Below are positions 21,679 to 35,300 of a stretch of DNA of 64,000 bases, piece after piece; the first letter of the stretch is position 1, and the number at the start of each line of letters is the position of its first letter. The notes below the pieces were generated by a model, which was not told the origin of the DNA, searched no databases, and saw only the letters and a program-made list of their open reading frames with translations. Position numbers and translations under genes: made by a program. The DNA comes from Brachionus koreanus (lineage: Eukaryota > Rotifera > Eurotatoria > Ploima > Brachionidae), in NCBI GenBank assembly GCA_016987375.1, contig PJRA01000216.1, forward strand, positions 1,865,856 through 1,929,855, in the 5' to 3' direction.

Positions 21679-24211
21679 TCATTTTTTCTCTTCTTGTTGT
21701 TTGGTTTTATTCCAATCTTTTAATCCTTTGGGTAAAGATTGATCCTCTTCAGCAGAGCCTTTAAAAGGATATGATTTTTAATTTTTAATTTTTTCTAAAT
21801 TTAAATAAAAGTCTACCTGTTCCTTCCACAAATTCTTCATATGTGGTTTTTTCTTTGAACGGTCTAGGACCCAAAAGTTCAATCATATCTTCCCGTTTTA
21901 GTACTTCTTTTTCCAAAAGTCTCAAAGCTATTTTTTCTACATCGGCTTTTTTGTCTGTTAGCAGCTTGAATGTGCGATTAAATGCCGAATCAATTATTTC
22001 TCTTACTTCTTCATCAATTATTTGAGCTGTGTGTTCACTATAAGGCTTATCAAAGGCCATTTCACCAGGCTGAGGCGTTTCAAAAGAAACATTTCCAACC
22101 TTTTCACTCATACCATAATGAACTACTTGAGCATAAGCCAATTGAGTGACTTTTCTCAAATCATCTTGGGCTCCCGTACTTATTTTGTTAAAAAATAATA
22201 TCTCAGATATTCTTCCACCTAATGTCATACACATTCGATCATTTAATTGTTCTCTGGTAAACAAAAAGGCGTCTCTGGGTAAATATTGGGCATAACCAAG
22301 GCCTTTTCCACGAGGTATTATAGAAACTTTAAGCAATGGTTCGGCATATTGTAGATACCATCCGGCCACAGCATGTCCCGCTTCATGATAAGCGACTGTT
22401 CGCTTTTCTTCCGGCTGTAGAACTTGGGTCTTTTTTTCCATGCCAGCTATAACTCTTTCAATAGCTGCCTCAAAATGCTTAAAATTAATCGAATCACCTA
22501 AATCTCTAGCTGCAATTAAAGCAGCTTCGTTACAAACATTTGATATATCAGCTCCAGAAAAGCCAGGTGTTAGCGCTGCTAATTTTCGAGAAACTTCATC
22601 TTTGTTCAATTCGGTCTTGAGCGGTTTAAGATGAACTTTAAAAACTGAAGCTCTTCCTTTTATATCCGGCAAACCGACAAAAATTTGACGATCGAAACGA
22701 CCAGGTCTAAGCAAAGCTGGATCAAGCACATCTACTCGATTTGTGGCTGCCAGAACTATAACATTTGATTGGGCACTGCTAAAGCCGTCCATTTCGACTA
22801 GAAGCTGGTTTAATGTATTCTCTTGTTCACTTTGGCCGCCAAAGTTACGTCCTCCTCTTTTGCGTCCGATGGCATCTATTTCATCGATAAATAAAATACA
22901 AGGTGAGTTTTTTCGAGCTGTAGCAAACATATCCCTGACTCTGGATGGACCAACACCGACAAACATTTCCAAAAATTCAGAACCACTTACAGTAATAAAA
23001 GGAACTCCAGCCTCTCCAGCTGTAGCTTTGGCCAGTAAAGTTTTTCCAGTACCAGGGGGACCGGTTAATAAAGCTCCTTTAGGAATCTTGGCTCCAAGTT
23101 GTGTGTATTGATTTGGATTTTTTAAAAAATTAACAAATTCCATTATTTCAATTTTGGCTTCTTCACAGCCAGCCACATCAACAAATTTTACTCCGGTATT
23201 TTCTTTGATTATTCTTGCAGTTGATTGTCCGAAGCCGAAAATTCCACCTGGACCTTTAGCGCCTCCTGGACGTGCTCCTAAACCTCCCATTGAGCCCATT
23301 CCGGACAGAGATCGTCTTCCCCAATAGATAAACAAAATTAGCGGCAAAAACCAACCAATAGCTCCAAGAACCGAAGCTCTTAATAATTTAGGATTATGAA
23401 ATTTAAAAAAAATTTCTTCGTTTTTGTTACGGTTCTATTTCTTCTCTATAAAATACAGGTACATAATTATTGGAATCCATTCCATTATCTTTTTGTGCTT
23501 GTTCTAAATTTCGTTCAAATGAGTCTACACTTCCGATCGAAAACCAAGGAATTTTCTTTTTATTAAAAAAAATAAAAATATTTTTTTCTAGAATTATGAA
23601 AAAATTTTTAAAAAATTTTATTTTTTACTTGTTCTGGGTTGCGTAAAACAATTCGCACCCATTTTTTGTTTACAACTTCCAGTCGATCAATAGAACCTTT
23701 GCTTAAATAGTCATTTACAAAATCTCTCCATGTTATCTCTTTGAATCGTTCATTGTAATATGAAATAGCCATCAATGTTCCAGCAGCTAGAGCCAAGATC
23801 AAAAAATTTCGTTGCTGATTTTGCTGGTCTGGCGTGTTACTTGTGCCTTTACTGCCTCCACCTGAGCTCCCGGTTTTTTTGAAATCAAATTTATTTTCGG
23901 ACTCGTTTGGTGACTTAGGAGAAGATTTTCCTGGAAAATATTTTTCAAAGCCTTTTGGGGCATCGGCAAGAAGAATTTTATCACCATTTATTTTAGGAGA
24001 TAGTTGAGAAGATAGAATAGATGAAGCTCTATTTTTAGAAGAAAGCTAAAATATTAAAATTTTAAATTTATTTCTTTTATTTATTAAAAACAAAATAAAC
24101 CTCTTTTTTCAAAATATTGTTATAAATTGCCCACAAGTTTTTAGCACATTTAAGCATATGACGCTTATCACGCTTGGTAAATCTGCTTCCAAGCATTGAT
24201 ACAGAGCTCAT
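21679..24211 (-). CDS. AFG3L2: Mitochondrial m-AAA protease (AFG3L2-type)
   Basis: ATP-dependent zinc metalloprotease of the inner mitochondrial membrane, facing the matrix. Minus-strand exons: 24211-24101, 24045-23629, 23555-23431, 23378-21817, 21758-21679 (TGA), 764 residues. Visible parts: a basic N-terminus, TM1 near [18 protein letters not shown], the intermembrane domain ([30 protein letters not shown]), TM2 near [17 protein letters not shown], Walker A GPPGTGKT, Walker [10 protein letters not shown], the second region of homology ([12 protein letters not shown]), the zinc site HEAGH, and TGAQDDL with a likely third ligand region. The C-terminus [11 protein letters not shown] is conserved. 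A 52-nt intron (23430-23379) lies right before TM2; missing it would look like a frameshift. All catalytic motifs are intact. Confidence 0.96.
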
Positions 24212-26956
24212 TTCTGTGTTAAAAATCGATCAAAAAATTTTATTTTAAAATTTTTGCTAAATAAAAATTATTAGAAAATTAAAAATTGATGTTGCAAAGA
24301 AATTATATAATTCTTTATTTAAAATGCTGTAAGAATACATCATTAGAAATTTTGCAAATTTTCAAAATTAAAGACAGATCTGAATTGTATAATCAAATAT
24401 TTGAAAAAAAATATTTTATTTTATTAAAAGTAAAACAATCTTAGTCTTATAAAAATAATAAAGAAAATTCAAGATTATTAAAATATTAAGACATTTTTCC
24501 GATTACTAGACAAAATTCAATTTTTCCTTTTAGAGCTAATTGTTTGCATAATTAAGAGTTAGAAATATTTCAAAGAAATTTCAAAAATAGCTTAACAAAT
24601 TGCACTGTTTAAGTTTACTTTTCATATAGTATTGCACAAATTTTTTTTTTAAAATAAAAAACTGATTTTTATTATAATTAACTGTCTTATTCAAATTTAT
24701 ATTAAAAAAAAAATGATAATTAAATTCTACACTCGGCTGAAAATTTGATAGAAATTGAAAATCTAAAAAAGTCAATCAAGGAATTGTTCAGAAAAGTTTT
24801 AATAACACTAAATGGACCGTTTTCGATTTGACACTTTTGTTTAATGCTCCATAACTTGGTATCGTTCATCAGATTTTCAAAAATTCAATTTTATTTTGAA
24901 ATATTTTCTAACAGACTCAGAAAGTTTTAGGTGTATATTATTAATTTTTTATAAGATATATGATAATAAAAAAGAGTCAAACTGTAACCGGTCCTGTTGT
25001 TTAAATGTCATAAGTAAACCATCAGTATAAAACTTTTAGTTTAGTGTCTTTTATAACAATTTTATTTATTTGAGTGAATCTCTTATAAGCAATGTAAATA
25101 CTAAACATCATTGTAAAATAAAAAGAAAATTTTATTTTATTTTGGGTATCCTAATTAAAATTTTATATCCCTTTTTTAATCTAAATAAAAGTCTTAAGAA
25201 AAGTTTCACTAATTTTATTATTATTATTTAGGAATTTTTTATTAATGCTTTATTAGAATAAAGCAATTCAAAAAGTAACTCAAATTCAAGTTTTTTTTAT
25301 ACGAAAATTTTCTATTTTTATGTACGAAAAAATAAAAATTTACAATAAATCAATAATTCATTCAAGGAGTTGTGAAATAATACAAATATTGAAATCTAAA
25401 GAATATTTTTTTAAAGACTAAAAGTTTTTATTCGTGCGTGTAAATAATTTAATTTCAAAAATTAGATTTTTTTGCCTTTCAATTTAGATTATTATTAGCT
25501 ATATAGCTACCATTATTGACTTATCAATAAGGTTTATAAAAAATGTTATCTTTATTAAAAAAAATTTTGACTATATTTCTATTTTAACAATCCAATATTT
25601 TTATTTTCCATGTGTTTTTTTTTTCTAAATATCATCAGAATTAAGATTTTGATTAAAGGATAATGAAAATTTTAATTTAGTAGTTCTAGTTTGGACGTGA
25701 TTTTTTAATTAGTCTAGATTAAAAAAAATAAATATAATCTCATGGACATATATATTTTAAATGAATAAACTTATATATTTTGAAAGCCGCTTTCACGTTC
25801 ACTTTTAAATAGATAGCTTCTTAAATTAGTTTTTATAGGCTCGATTTTATAGGATTTCATTTTAAAAAATGAATTAATTATAATCCATTTTTAAATATCA
25901 AAGCCTATATATGGTATCAATCTTTTAGCCAAGCTTTTACTATACGACTTAATATCAATTTCAATGTACCTGACTCTTTTCAAATCATAAAAAATCATTT
26001 GAGCACTTATCTTAAAAAATAAATGAATTTGATCAAGACTCTTATATTTTCGATTTCATAATAAAAAATTTCATTTTTTAGGCTTGTTTTTTACTATTTT
26101 TTTTAGGAAAAAAAATATTTTTCAATGTTAATGTTTATTTTTTTAATATACAAATTTGAAAAGTTACATTCTTCATTATATTATGCTTTTTAAAAAAAAA
26201 AGGAAGTTTTTAATATGAATCTAAGATAATTTAAACAAAAAAAAGTGACCGAGAAGTTTAATTAATTACAATTTGACTTATTTTGAAATAAATATAAGCA
26301 ATAATAAAGCTCAGATTTTCGTTAATTTAAAAAGACAAAATTTTCAAAAAATTTATATTTAAATTTTTTATTAAATTCAGCCTAAAAACAAAGAGCATTG
26401 ACTTCCTCGAAGATAAACCAATAATTTATGATAATAAATTTAAATTCAATGTTAATAATCTACACAACTTTTATTCAAATTTTCTATCGTAATAATTTAG
26501 CTTTATAATTTCTTAATTCAACTAAATCTCTTTTCTTTAAATTAGTCCAACTCTTAAGTCTTCTTCATTAAGCATACACGCACTTCTAAGAGATGAGTGT
26601 GTAGATTTGAATCGTATAGTATTGCAAAACAATAGAGGGCTTTCAAATAATTATTTTTCTAGCTAAAAATTTTTATGCCCAAAAACAAAAACAAGACCCT
26701 TTAGTCCAGTTAGTGGGCTTCGATAATTTTCTATTTTAATAATCGCTTTAATTAATTATTATAATTCATTTATTAATTTATATAGAAAGAAATATTCAAA
26801 TATTAAATGACCAGTTAGCCTCGTTTTTATGTTTACTCTATGAGTGCTTCAAATATCATAAAGTTTTAACGATAATAGCAAGATACTAAAATTGAAAAAA
26901 GATAAATTCAGCATTAAAAAAGAAATCATATTTCTTATCTATTTGGTATAAATTAA
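24212..26956. other. Intergenic between divergent genes
   Basis: About 2.7 kb between the start codons of the protease (minus) and Csk (plus). It should contain both promoters. No TATA or other element can be called in such AT-rich DNA. One inverted-repeat element lies at 24814-24994. Confidence 0.5.
24814..24994. mobile_element. Small inverted-repeat element, probable MITE
   Basis: The left end GGACCGTTTTCGATTTGACA aligns to the reverse complement of the right end, GGACCGGTTACAGTTTGACT, followed by CTTTT on both. About 25 bp with a few mismatches. 181 bp, non-coding, target duplication not resolved. Confidence 0.5.
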
Positions 26957-28865
26957 ATGTCTATTGAGACGTCAATTCCGACGGCGTCTAATAAAACGCC
27001 GACCTCAGTTAAAAGCTACAAGTCAACAAATTTCATCGTTTCTCCATCAAATCACACATCCAAAAGTCAATTTAACATTACAAAATCAATCGAAAGATCT
27101 AATCATCATCTTACTTCTAATTCAGCAGTTCACAAAGATCAGAGTAAAAACGGACATGTTTCATTGATTAGCCAAATGGATCAAATTAAAGCGGTAATTT
27201 TTTTCGAAGATTCATAAAAATTCTGCATAGAATATTATTTTATTATTCCTATTTTTCTAATGAAAATAAATAAAATTTAATTTTAGAAAATATAATTTAA
27301 AAATTTAAAGATAAATTTATTTTAAAAAAGGGTAGTGAAGTAACTGCACTGCGAAAATTCGAAGGCAAGTCACAAGAAAACGAATTGAGCTTCGAATTCG
27401 GTGATTTAATTAAAATTATAAACATTGTTTCTAAAGTAATTAATAAATTAATTTAAAACAAAAAAAAAATTTAATTTTTTCAAAAGGATCCACAATGGGC
27501 TTTCGGAGAATTAAAAGGCAAGCAAGGATTCCTATTGCTAAAATATGTCAAATCTAAATCAATCACTATGCCGTGGTTTCATGAAAATTTGACGCGAGAG
27601 CAAGCCGAATTTCTGCTCAAAGATTTGCCCGAAGGCTCTTATCTAATGCGCGAAAGCACTCATTATCCAGGCGATTTTACTCTTTGCTTAAAATCTGACT
27701 CTAAAATTGAAAACTATCATATCAAACTACTAAATAAAAAATTTACTATCGACGATGAACACTGTTTTGGCAATCTAATTGAATTAGTCAAGTTTTATAC
27801 AAGAAATGATCATCTAGCATGTTTGCTAAAGAATCCGATTGAATATACCAAGAAAAGAGAAGCAAGCGATTACCAAGCTTTGTTGGATCCTCACTGGATA
27901 AACGAATCGGATGTAAAATTGGGACGCGAGATAGGAATAGGCGAGTTTGGAGGTAAGGAAAAATTGTATTTGTATTTTTATCAATTTAAATTTTTTTAAA
28001 GCTGTTTATCGCGGAACCTACAAAGATACTGATGTTGCTGTTAAAAAAATTAAAGATCGAACCACTGTTGATGAGTTTTTAAAAGAAGCGTTTGTCATGT
28101 CGTAAGTGAATTAATGAAATTAAATACCTAAATTAGTTAATGACATTATTTTTTTATTTAGAACTTTGTCGCATCCTAACCTAGTAAAGTTAATCGGAGT
28201 GGTCAAGCATCATACTCGTAACAGTGAAAAATTTGAAATTTCACTTGTCACTGAATTCATGCCAAAGGGTAGCTTACTTGACTATTTGACCAGTCGAGGT
28301 CGAAATATTTTAACCAAAAAAGAACTTGTGGAATTTGTTATGTAAGTTATTTATCATTTAAGAAATAAAATTAGAATTAATTTAGAATTAAAGTCATATT
28401 TGTGAAGCAATGAGCTATTTGGAAGAAAAAGGTATAGTTCATCGCGATTTAGCTGCAAGCAATGTGCTGATATCCAAAGACGACATAGCTAAAGTATCTG
28501 ATTTTGGTCTGGCAAAAAAAATAATGGACGACAATCGAACAAATAGTGGCCGAATTAGAATAAAATGGACAGCACCAGAGGCCATAAAAGAGAAACTTTA
28601 CTCAAATAAGTCAGACATGTGGAGTTTTGGTATATTGCTATGGGAGATTTTTTCATATGGCCGAGTGCCTTATCCGAAAATACCCGTTAGTGAAGTTATC
28701 AATCAAATAGAGCATGGCTACCAGATGGAAAAGCCGGATGGTTGTCCTGATGAGATTTATTCACTAATGAAGGAGACATGGCACCAAGATCGAACCCTTA
28801 GACCAACATTTTCTCAAACATTAAAAAATTTATATAAATTAAAAGCGAAATTTTCAGAACGATGA
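26957..28865 (+). CDS. CSK: C-terminal Src kinase (Csk/Matk family tyrosine kinase)
   Basis: Cytoplasmic tyrosine kinase that phosphorylates the inhibitory tail tyrosine of Src-family kinases. Exons 26957-27193, 27331-27435, 27487-27952, 28002-28101, 28162-28341, 28394-28865 (TGA), 519 residues. Domains: a Ser/Thr/Asn-rich extension of about 80 residues; SH3 about 80-140 (TALRKFEGKSQENELSFEFG); SH2 about 147-235 (MPWFHENLTREQAEFLL, YLMRES with the phosphotyrosine Arg); kinase about 255-510 with GIGEFG, VAVKK, HRDLAASN, DFGLAKK, KWTAPEA, and SDMWSFGILLWE. As in Csk, there is no activation-loop tyrosine and no C-terminal regulatory tyrosine tail. Odd points: the N-terminal extension, and Ser in place of Arg in the HRDLAARN loop. 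Membership in the Csk group is firm; Csk against Matk is not decided. Confidence 0.93.
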
Positions 28866-29862
28866 GAGAAATTATAAAATCTATGCATTTATGTACATTT
28901 ATTTTTTATATTAACCTTAACGAATTTTTTTAATGAGTGTTTTGATCGAAGAAGCTTGGCTATAAATATTTCAAGCCCAAGATAGAAGAGTATCTTAGAG
29001 CCCTTTGATTTTGTGTGTTTTTTTTTTTATTTTATTAAGCAAATATGATAAAATGTTTTATAAACTTTTTTAATTAAATTTTCAAATAAATTTTGTTTGA
29101 TTTTTTTAAAATAAGGCTTTTATTCTTTTAAATTTTAAATTAAAGAAAGAAAATTATTTATCAAGTTGTGTAATATGATTTATTTATTTTTATATATAAA
29201 TATTTATTTATTGTCTGCATCGATTTGAGTTCTATAATAACCGAATTTTTCAATATACTAAAATAAACATAATTATAAAATATCCGGTTTTTATATTTTA
29301 TTTCTCTCATTTACAAAAGAGAAAATCAATTAAGATAAATTTTTCGAAGAATTTCAAATCAAATTTAAAATCAATATTGATCATATTTTAAAAAAAATTA
29401 GAAAAAAAATTTTTTTTATCTTTTTTATAATTGCTTTATGACACTTAAATCTTAATAAAACTAAATAATTCAGGTTGAAAATTATTTTTATTTTTATAAT
29501 TAAATTTTCTACTTAAACATAAAAGCGCTGTCAATAACCCTTAAATTAAATCATTCAATATAAAATAATTCCCTCTACGCTGTCATTTTCATTTTCAACG
29601 AGAAATTTTTTCATGAATTTTTGTGTTTTAAACTTATTTTAGTAATAAAAAATTGATTGATCATTTTTCTTTAAATTTACTGATGTAAAAGATTTCAGTT
29701 AAAATCAAACATGATCTAAAAATTCATGCAACAAAGAATCAAAAAAAATCATGATAAAACATTTCTTCCATTAGCTTATTTTAAGTTAGATTGAAATTTT
29801 TAAATTTAGAGTCGTGACAATAATTTTTCTGGTAATAAAATTCTTAAAAACAAATCATAATA
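28866..29862. other. Intergenic; nothing recognised
   Basis: AT-rich 3' flank of the kinase and 5' flank of the transaminase. An upstream presequence exon for the transaminase, if any, was not found here. Confidence 0.5.
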
Positions 29863-31552
29863 ATGTGTGATCAAAGAAAAAAATGCTTGACTATAGAAAG
29901 TCTGAATTCTTCAGTAAAAAATGTGCACTACGCTGTTAGAGGTCAAATCTTTATTCGAGCAGCAGAATTAGAAAAAGATATCAAAAGAGTAAAGTATTTT
30001 TTTTATGTGTTTTTATTGAGAATAGAAAAACAAGTAAATTTTAAGGGAGAAAAGCATCCGTTCGAAAGAGTAATACGTGCAAATTTGGGTGATTGTCATG
30101 CTACTGGACAAAAACCAATTACTTTTTGGCGTCAAGTGATGGCTATTTGTGTTTATCCGAAATTATTAGAGAGCAATGAATTTGAAAGAGACTCTAAAGA
30201 AAGAGCAATGGATTTATTAAGCGCATGTCGTGGAAAAAGTATCGGATCATATACCGATAGTGTTGGTTTAGAAATTGTTCGAATTCATGTTGCTGAATAT
30301 ATCAAAAAAAGAGATGGAGGTATTTCATGTGATCCTGACAATGTTTTTTTGACAAGTGGAGCAACTGGAGGAATTAAAATAATGTTAAAAATGCTTTTAA
30401 ATGGACCAAATGAAACTCCTGCTGGATTTATGATACCGATTCCGCAATATCCTCTCTATTCTGCCACTATATCCGAATACAATGCTGAACAAATTGGTTA
30501 TTATTTGGATGAAGATAACAACTGGAGTCTGAGCATTGAAGAACTAGAAAGATCCTATCAAGAATCATTGAAACGTTGCCAGCCAAAAGCAATTTGCATC
30601 ATAAATCCAGGAAATCCAACTGGTCAAGTTCTGAGTCTAGAAAATATGCAACGAATTGTCAAATGGGCTTATGATAAAAGACTTTTTATTTTAGCTGATG
30701 AAGTAAAAATTATACCATTTTTGTTTTTTTTTTCCCTAGAATTTCATTAATTATTATTAATCAATTGAAATTAAACATTCAATTAACAATAAGGTTTATC
30801 AAGACAATGTATATGCTGATGGAATGAAGTTTCATTCATTTAAAAAAGTAGCTGCTGAGCTTGGTTACCCCTATTCTCAAATAGAAATAGCTTCGTTTTA
30901 TTCAACAAGCAAAGGATTTATGGGTGAATGTGGTGCCAGAGCTGGTTATTTTGAAGTAGTGAATATGGACGAAGATGTTAAAGCTGAATTAAAAAAATTG
31001 TCTTCAGCTCAATTGTGTAGCTCGGTTTTGGGACAAGTTTGCATGGATACAATAGTTAGCCCGCCTAAGCCAGGAGAACCATCGTATGAACTGTTTATAA
31101 AAGAAAAACAAGGTGTTTTGAACAGTTTAAAAGAAAAGGCACAACTAGTCACCGAACTGTTAAACAAAATTGAAGGAGTTAAATGTAATCCAGTCCAAGG
31201 AGCTATGTATGCTTTTCCTCAAATAACCATTCCACCAAAAGCTATTCAACATGCCAAAGTAACAAAAAATTTACCATTAAATATATTTCATAATTAAATC
31301 TAAATGAGCAAAAATTACATTTTTAATAATAAATTATTTTTTAAAAAGGAAAATGGAATGGAACCAGACATGTTTTATTGCTTGGAATTAATAAATCAAA
31401 CTGGTATTTGTGTTGTTCCAGGTTCTGGTTTTCATCAGAGACCAGGAATATATCATTTCAGGACAACAATTTTACCACCAACAGATCAAATAAAATCACT
31501 TTTGTCTAAATTTGAGAAATTTCATGTGAGTTTTTTGAAAAAATGGTCATAG
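29863..31552 (+). CDS. GPT: Alanine aminotransferase, copy 1 (probably cytosolic)
   Basis: PLP enzyme interconverting alanine plus 2-oxoglutarate and pyruvate plus glutamate. Exons 29863-29988, 30046-30702, 30794-31258, 31349-31552 (TAG), 483 residues. Seen: [38 protein letters not shown], the cofactor-binding loop [11 protein letters not shown], the PLP-lysine region [17 protein letters not shown], and the C-terminal [12 protein letters not shown]. The protein starts at [13 protein letters not shown] with no presequence, unlike copy 2, so a cytosolic form is inferred. The first intron (29989-30045, 57 nt) is a multiple of three without an in-frame stop, so its retention would add 19 residues. 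From about 30391 to 31533 the DNA, including both introns, is nearly identical to copy 2. Confidence 0.95.
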
Positions 31553-32334
31553 GTCATAGAAAAATTATTAATACTATTTACCATTAAAATTTTAGAGACT
31601 AATTTAAATTTTAAAACTTGTATTATTCCTCTCAATGTTTATATAAGTAAATAACCATAATTATTAAATCCTCAAATTGATTATTCAATTATTTTTCTTA
31701 GTAAATAAAAGTTATATTCTTTATTTTTATTATTTTTCAAATGGTTTAAATTTTAATGAAAAAAATACCGTTCCTATCGTATGTTTTACTTTTGTTTTTC
31801 ATTAATTGTGCCATTTATATTTATTCAATAAACTAGATTTCCTTTTTGTCCATCAATTTTAAATTAATAATTAAAAAAAATATTATTAACAATAATAACA
31901 ATTATTTTATTGCGTTTTTTTAGTTAAATTATCTTTTAAAATTAATATTGATTACAAATCAGAAAAAAAATACGGTAAAAAAAACTTTTGAATTTATCCT
32001 TTTAGATAGAAGCAATTTAATTTTTAATTTAGTTTTCAAAATAAGATTTAAATGTCTTAACTTTTTGCTAAAAACCAAACGAAAGATCCATCTTTAGTGT
32101 AAATGTATCTCAAATTAAAGACTCTTTATTTTGAATTAGAAAAATTTCTTTAAATTTGTTCCGAACAAATTTTACAACTAAAAAAAATATAAATTAATTT
32201 TTAGTGCAAAAAATAAATGCAATTTGAAATTTTATTAAACTTAATTCAGTGATTATTCATTTTTTTCAAGAATTCACAAAACTGCTAAATTTCTAATTCT
32301 AAAAAAAAATTTTTTTAATGCATATGCATTTTAG
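31553..32334. other. Intergenic; nothing recognised
   Basis: AT-rich spacer with no coding exon or repeat identified. Confidence 0.5.
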
Positions 32335-35300
32335 ATGGACTCAAATGATGAATCGAGTTCAAAGTTGATCGAGGAAGTTGTTCTAACATCAGAAGATGAA
32401 GAAGAAATTCTAGTTTACAGCGATTCGACAACTGATAGTCTAGAAACAGCTCGTTCAAAGCTTTCTCAACAGGAAAATAAAAAAGGAGAATTTTTTTACG
32501 AAGATATTTCAAATAACTTAAACGATTCAGACATTAACCATGCTTCTGAGTCAAATTTCATTATACCGGATTCCGATTCGGACATTAATACTTTTGAATT
32601 AATACAAGATGAGAATGAATTTACAAAAAATTCAGAGAGTTCGTCAAACAACGATGTAACTTATTTTTCTTCCACAAATATTGTTAAAGTAAACAATGCA
32701 TTCAAACTTGATGAAAACAACAACATCAATACTTCATTGGTTTCAACTAGTACACCTAGTTCTGACAATTCTCGAATTATGAACCGCTTCAACGACTTCA
32801 AACTATTCCAGCCATGCTCAGTCATTCTTCAAAGAGTAACCGACAATGTTATACAAAGTTTTAAGCCTAAAACTAAACGAAAATATGAAATAACTTATAA
32901 GAAACAAAGTGATGAAGAATCTGTTTGCTCTAATGCATCAAATTGGTCGACTAGTCGAAAAAAAAAATACCGAAAAGAAAAAAATCCAAGTTTTAATTCA
33001 TTAAATGCATCAATATCAACTAGTTCAGCTTCATCGGTTCAGAACAAAAATAAAAATCAGACCAATAAGTCAAAACGAGGCAGGAGAAAAAAAGATTCAT
33101 TCAGCTTATCAACCGAACCAAAAATGATCGACTTTCTCAATGAAGAAACAAATTGTGGATTCGATAGTTCAAACTATGTATGCCAAATATCAAATAACGA
33201 AAGCATAAAGCTAAAAATATGTAAGACTCAAAAGGAGGTACAATGTGAAAATGAGGATTCCTCAAACCATACAATAGTATTAGCATCGTCGAGATCGAAT
33301 TCTCCCACAAGACCCAAACAAGCCGATTCTAAGACAACAATTAAGTCAATTGACGGAGCAAAAACTGACACAAAAAATGAAGAAATTGCAGTTTCAAAAA
33401 ATACTGATGACTTGTTAAAAAAAACTCTCAAAAAACAAAATACCAAAACGAATGCTCAAAAAAAAAATAAATGTATTACAAAGCCAAAATTGGATATTTT
33501 AAAAAAATCTAAAGAAAACTTGTCAATTAAAAAATCAATTATCGAAAATATAACTGATATAGCTATTGATAGGTCGTATAAGATACCAAAATTAAATAAA
33601 AAAGAAGAGACATGCAACGACTTGAAGCCGGATAATCCCAAGCCTAAAGCAACAAATGGTAAAAGTAAGAAAAAAAATAAAAAGAAAAATTTTGCGAAAA
33701 AAGAAAAAAAAGAAAAACAAACTACAAATGGTTTACTAAAAGAGAATAATTTAGATTTTAATAACAAAAAAATAAATAAATATCGCAAAACACTTGAATT
33801 AATGAGCAGAGATAAAATACCCAAGCTAAAAGACTTGCAAAAAAAACGAGCTGAATTTAATCAATCGATAGGTGCTAAATATCCCTATTTTGGTATTTTG
33901 TTCATGATTGACGAATATGTAAAAAAAATATCCACAGTGGCCTGTCTTGACTTTGATTTGTTGATAAATAATTCACCTGTCGATGATTCTGAGCTAAGTG
34001 TTACCAGTTTGAATAGAGACGAACAAATTCAGCTATGCAGATTGATGTCTAGAAGTGCGGGAAGAGTAAATACATTCGAATTGGTTAACATGGATCCCTT
34101 ACTGAGGGAATATCCAGAAAACTTTGAAAATTCATTGTCCGGCCCATTCGATTCTGACAAAGAAGAAGAAAATTTTCTGAACTCAATGGATGAGTTGACT
34201 TTGTCCGAGGCTTTTATTTTGTATAAAAGATTTATTTCACGATTAAACTCGCCCTATAGAAATGTTGAGCTAGTTAGAGAAGCTAATTCGGAAGATCACA
34301 CATTACATGTAACATTTGAAAATGATTTTGAAATTGAGAGTTTAGATTTATCCATTGAATCAGTTGTAAACTCTTCTCTTCATAAGTGAAAATAAAAAAA
34401 TAAATTAAAGATTTTTATTAATAATGTTTTATTTTTTAAAGGCCTTTGAAAAAATTTAAAACTTTAAGAAATGATATACATTTAAATTCTGTTTATAACG
34501 ATGAGGATTCAAATTCGAGCTATCAGAAATTGCCTGTTAGCAATCAAAACTACGATTCTATTCGCACAAAAGTAAGAAAAATGATGTTTGATAAAAATAA
34601 AGTTTATTTTTAATAAATTTTTTTAGCTAAATGATGATGAACTTGTTAATAAAATGTACACTAAATCTGTTTATGAAAAATATTGTTATGTTAAAATGCC
34701 AAAGTAGTTTAAAAAAAAAAAAAAAAAAAATAGAATTTACAATTTTTATAAATTTTTCTAGGGATTTTTACAAGATTTGTAATACAGAAAAATACTCTAA
34801 GACTAAAAATGATGATACAAGAGAACAGAGATTTTTAGGACACCGAACTCGCATTAGAAAAGAAAGAGGGTAAGTTTTGTATAGTAAATAAGAATTTCAG
34901 ATATGATAACCATTTTTTGAATATATAAGACAGAGCAATAAAACTAAACTTTTTTTAAGATTTTTTTATACATACTTTTTTAAAACTTAAAAAGGGTTTA
35001 ATCTCAGTAATTATACAACCAAAAAATTATTTTGGCTTCTTTTACACTCAAAGGACCGGCTATTTTTGTCAAAAAATTTGTTTAAATGTTACATTAGTTC
35101 CATAAAAGTCTGTAACATGAAAAAGACTAAATTTAAAAGATTGATAGTTAATTAAAAAATTAAATTTTTGATAGTTAATTAAAAAATTAAATTTGAATTT
35201 TTGAAAAAGTGTCAAAATGACACCGCCGATCCTTTGAGTGTTAAAAAAATTTATCCATGTTACTGGTAGCGTTTTGTTCGATTTAAGTTAAAATTTAAAA

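Noticed and set aside
22440..23111. Plus-strand open frames opposite the protease
   Set aside because: They are complements of strongly conserved AAA and protease domain codons.
23379..23440. Apparent one-base frameshift in the m-AAA protease before TM2
   Set aside because: A 52-nt intron (donor GTAAC, acceptor ATTAAG on the minus strand) restores the frame. It gives a segment of exactly the length found in other AFG3L2 proteins.
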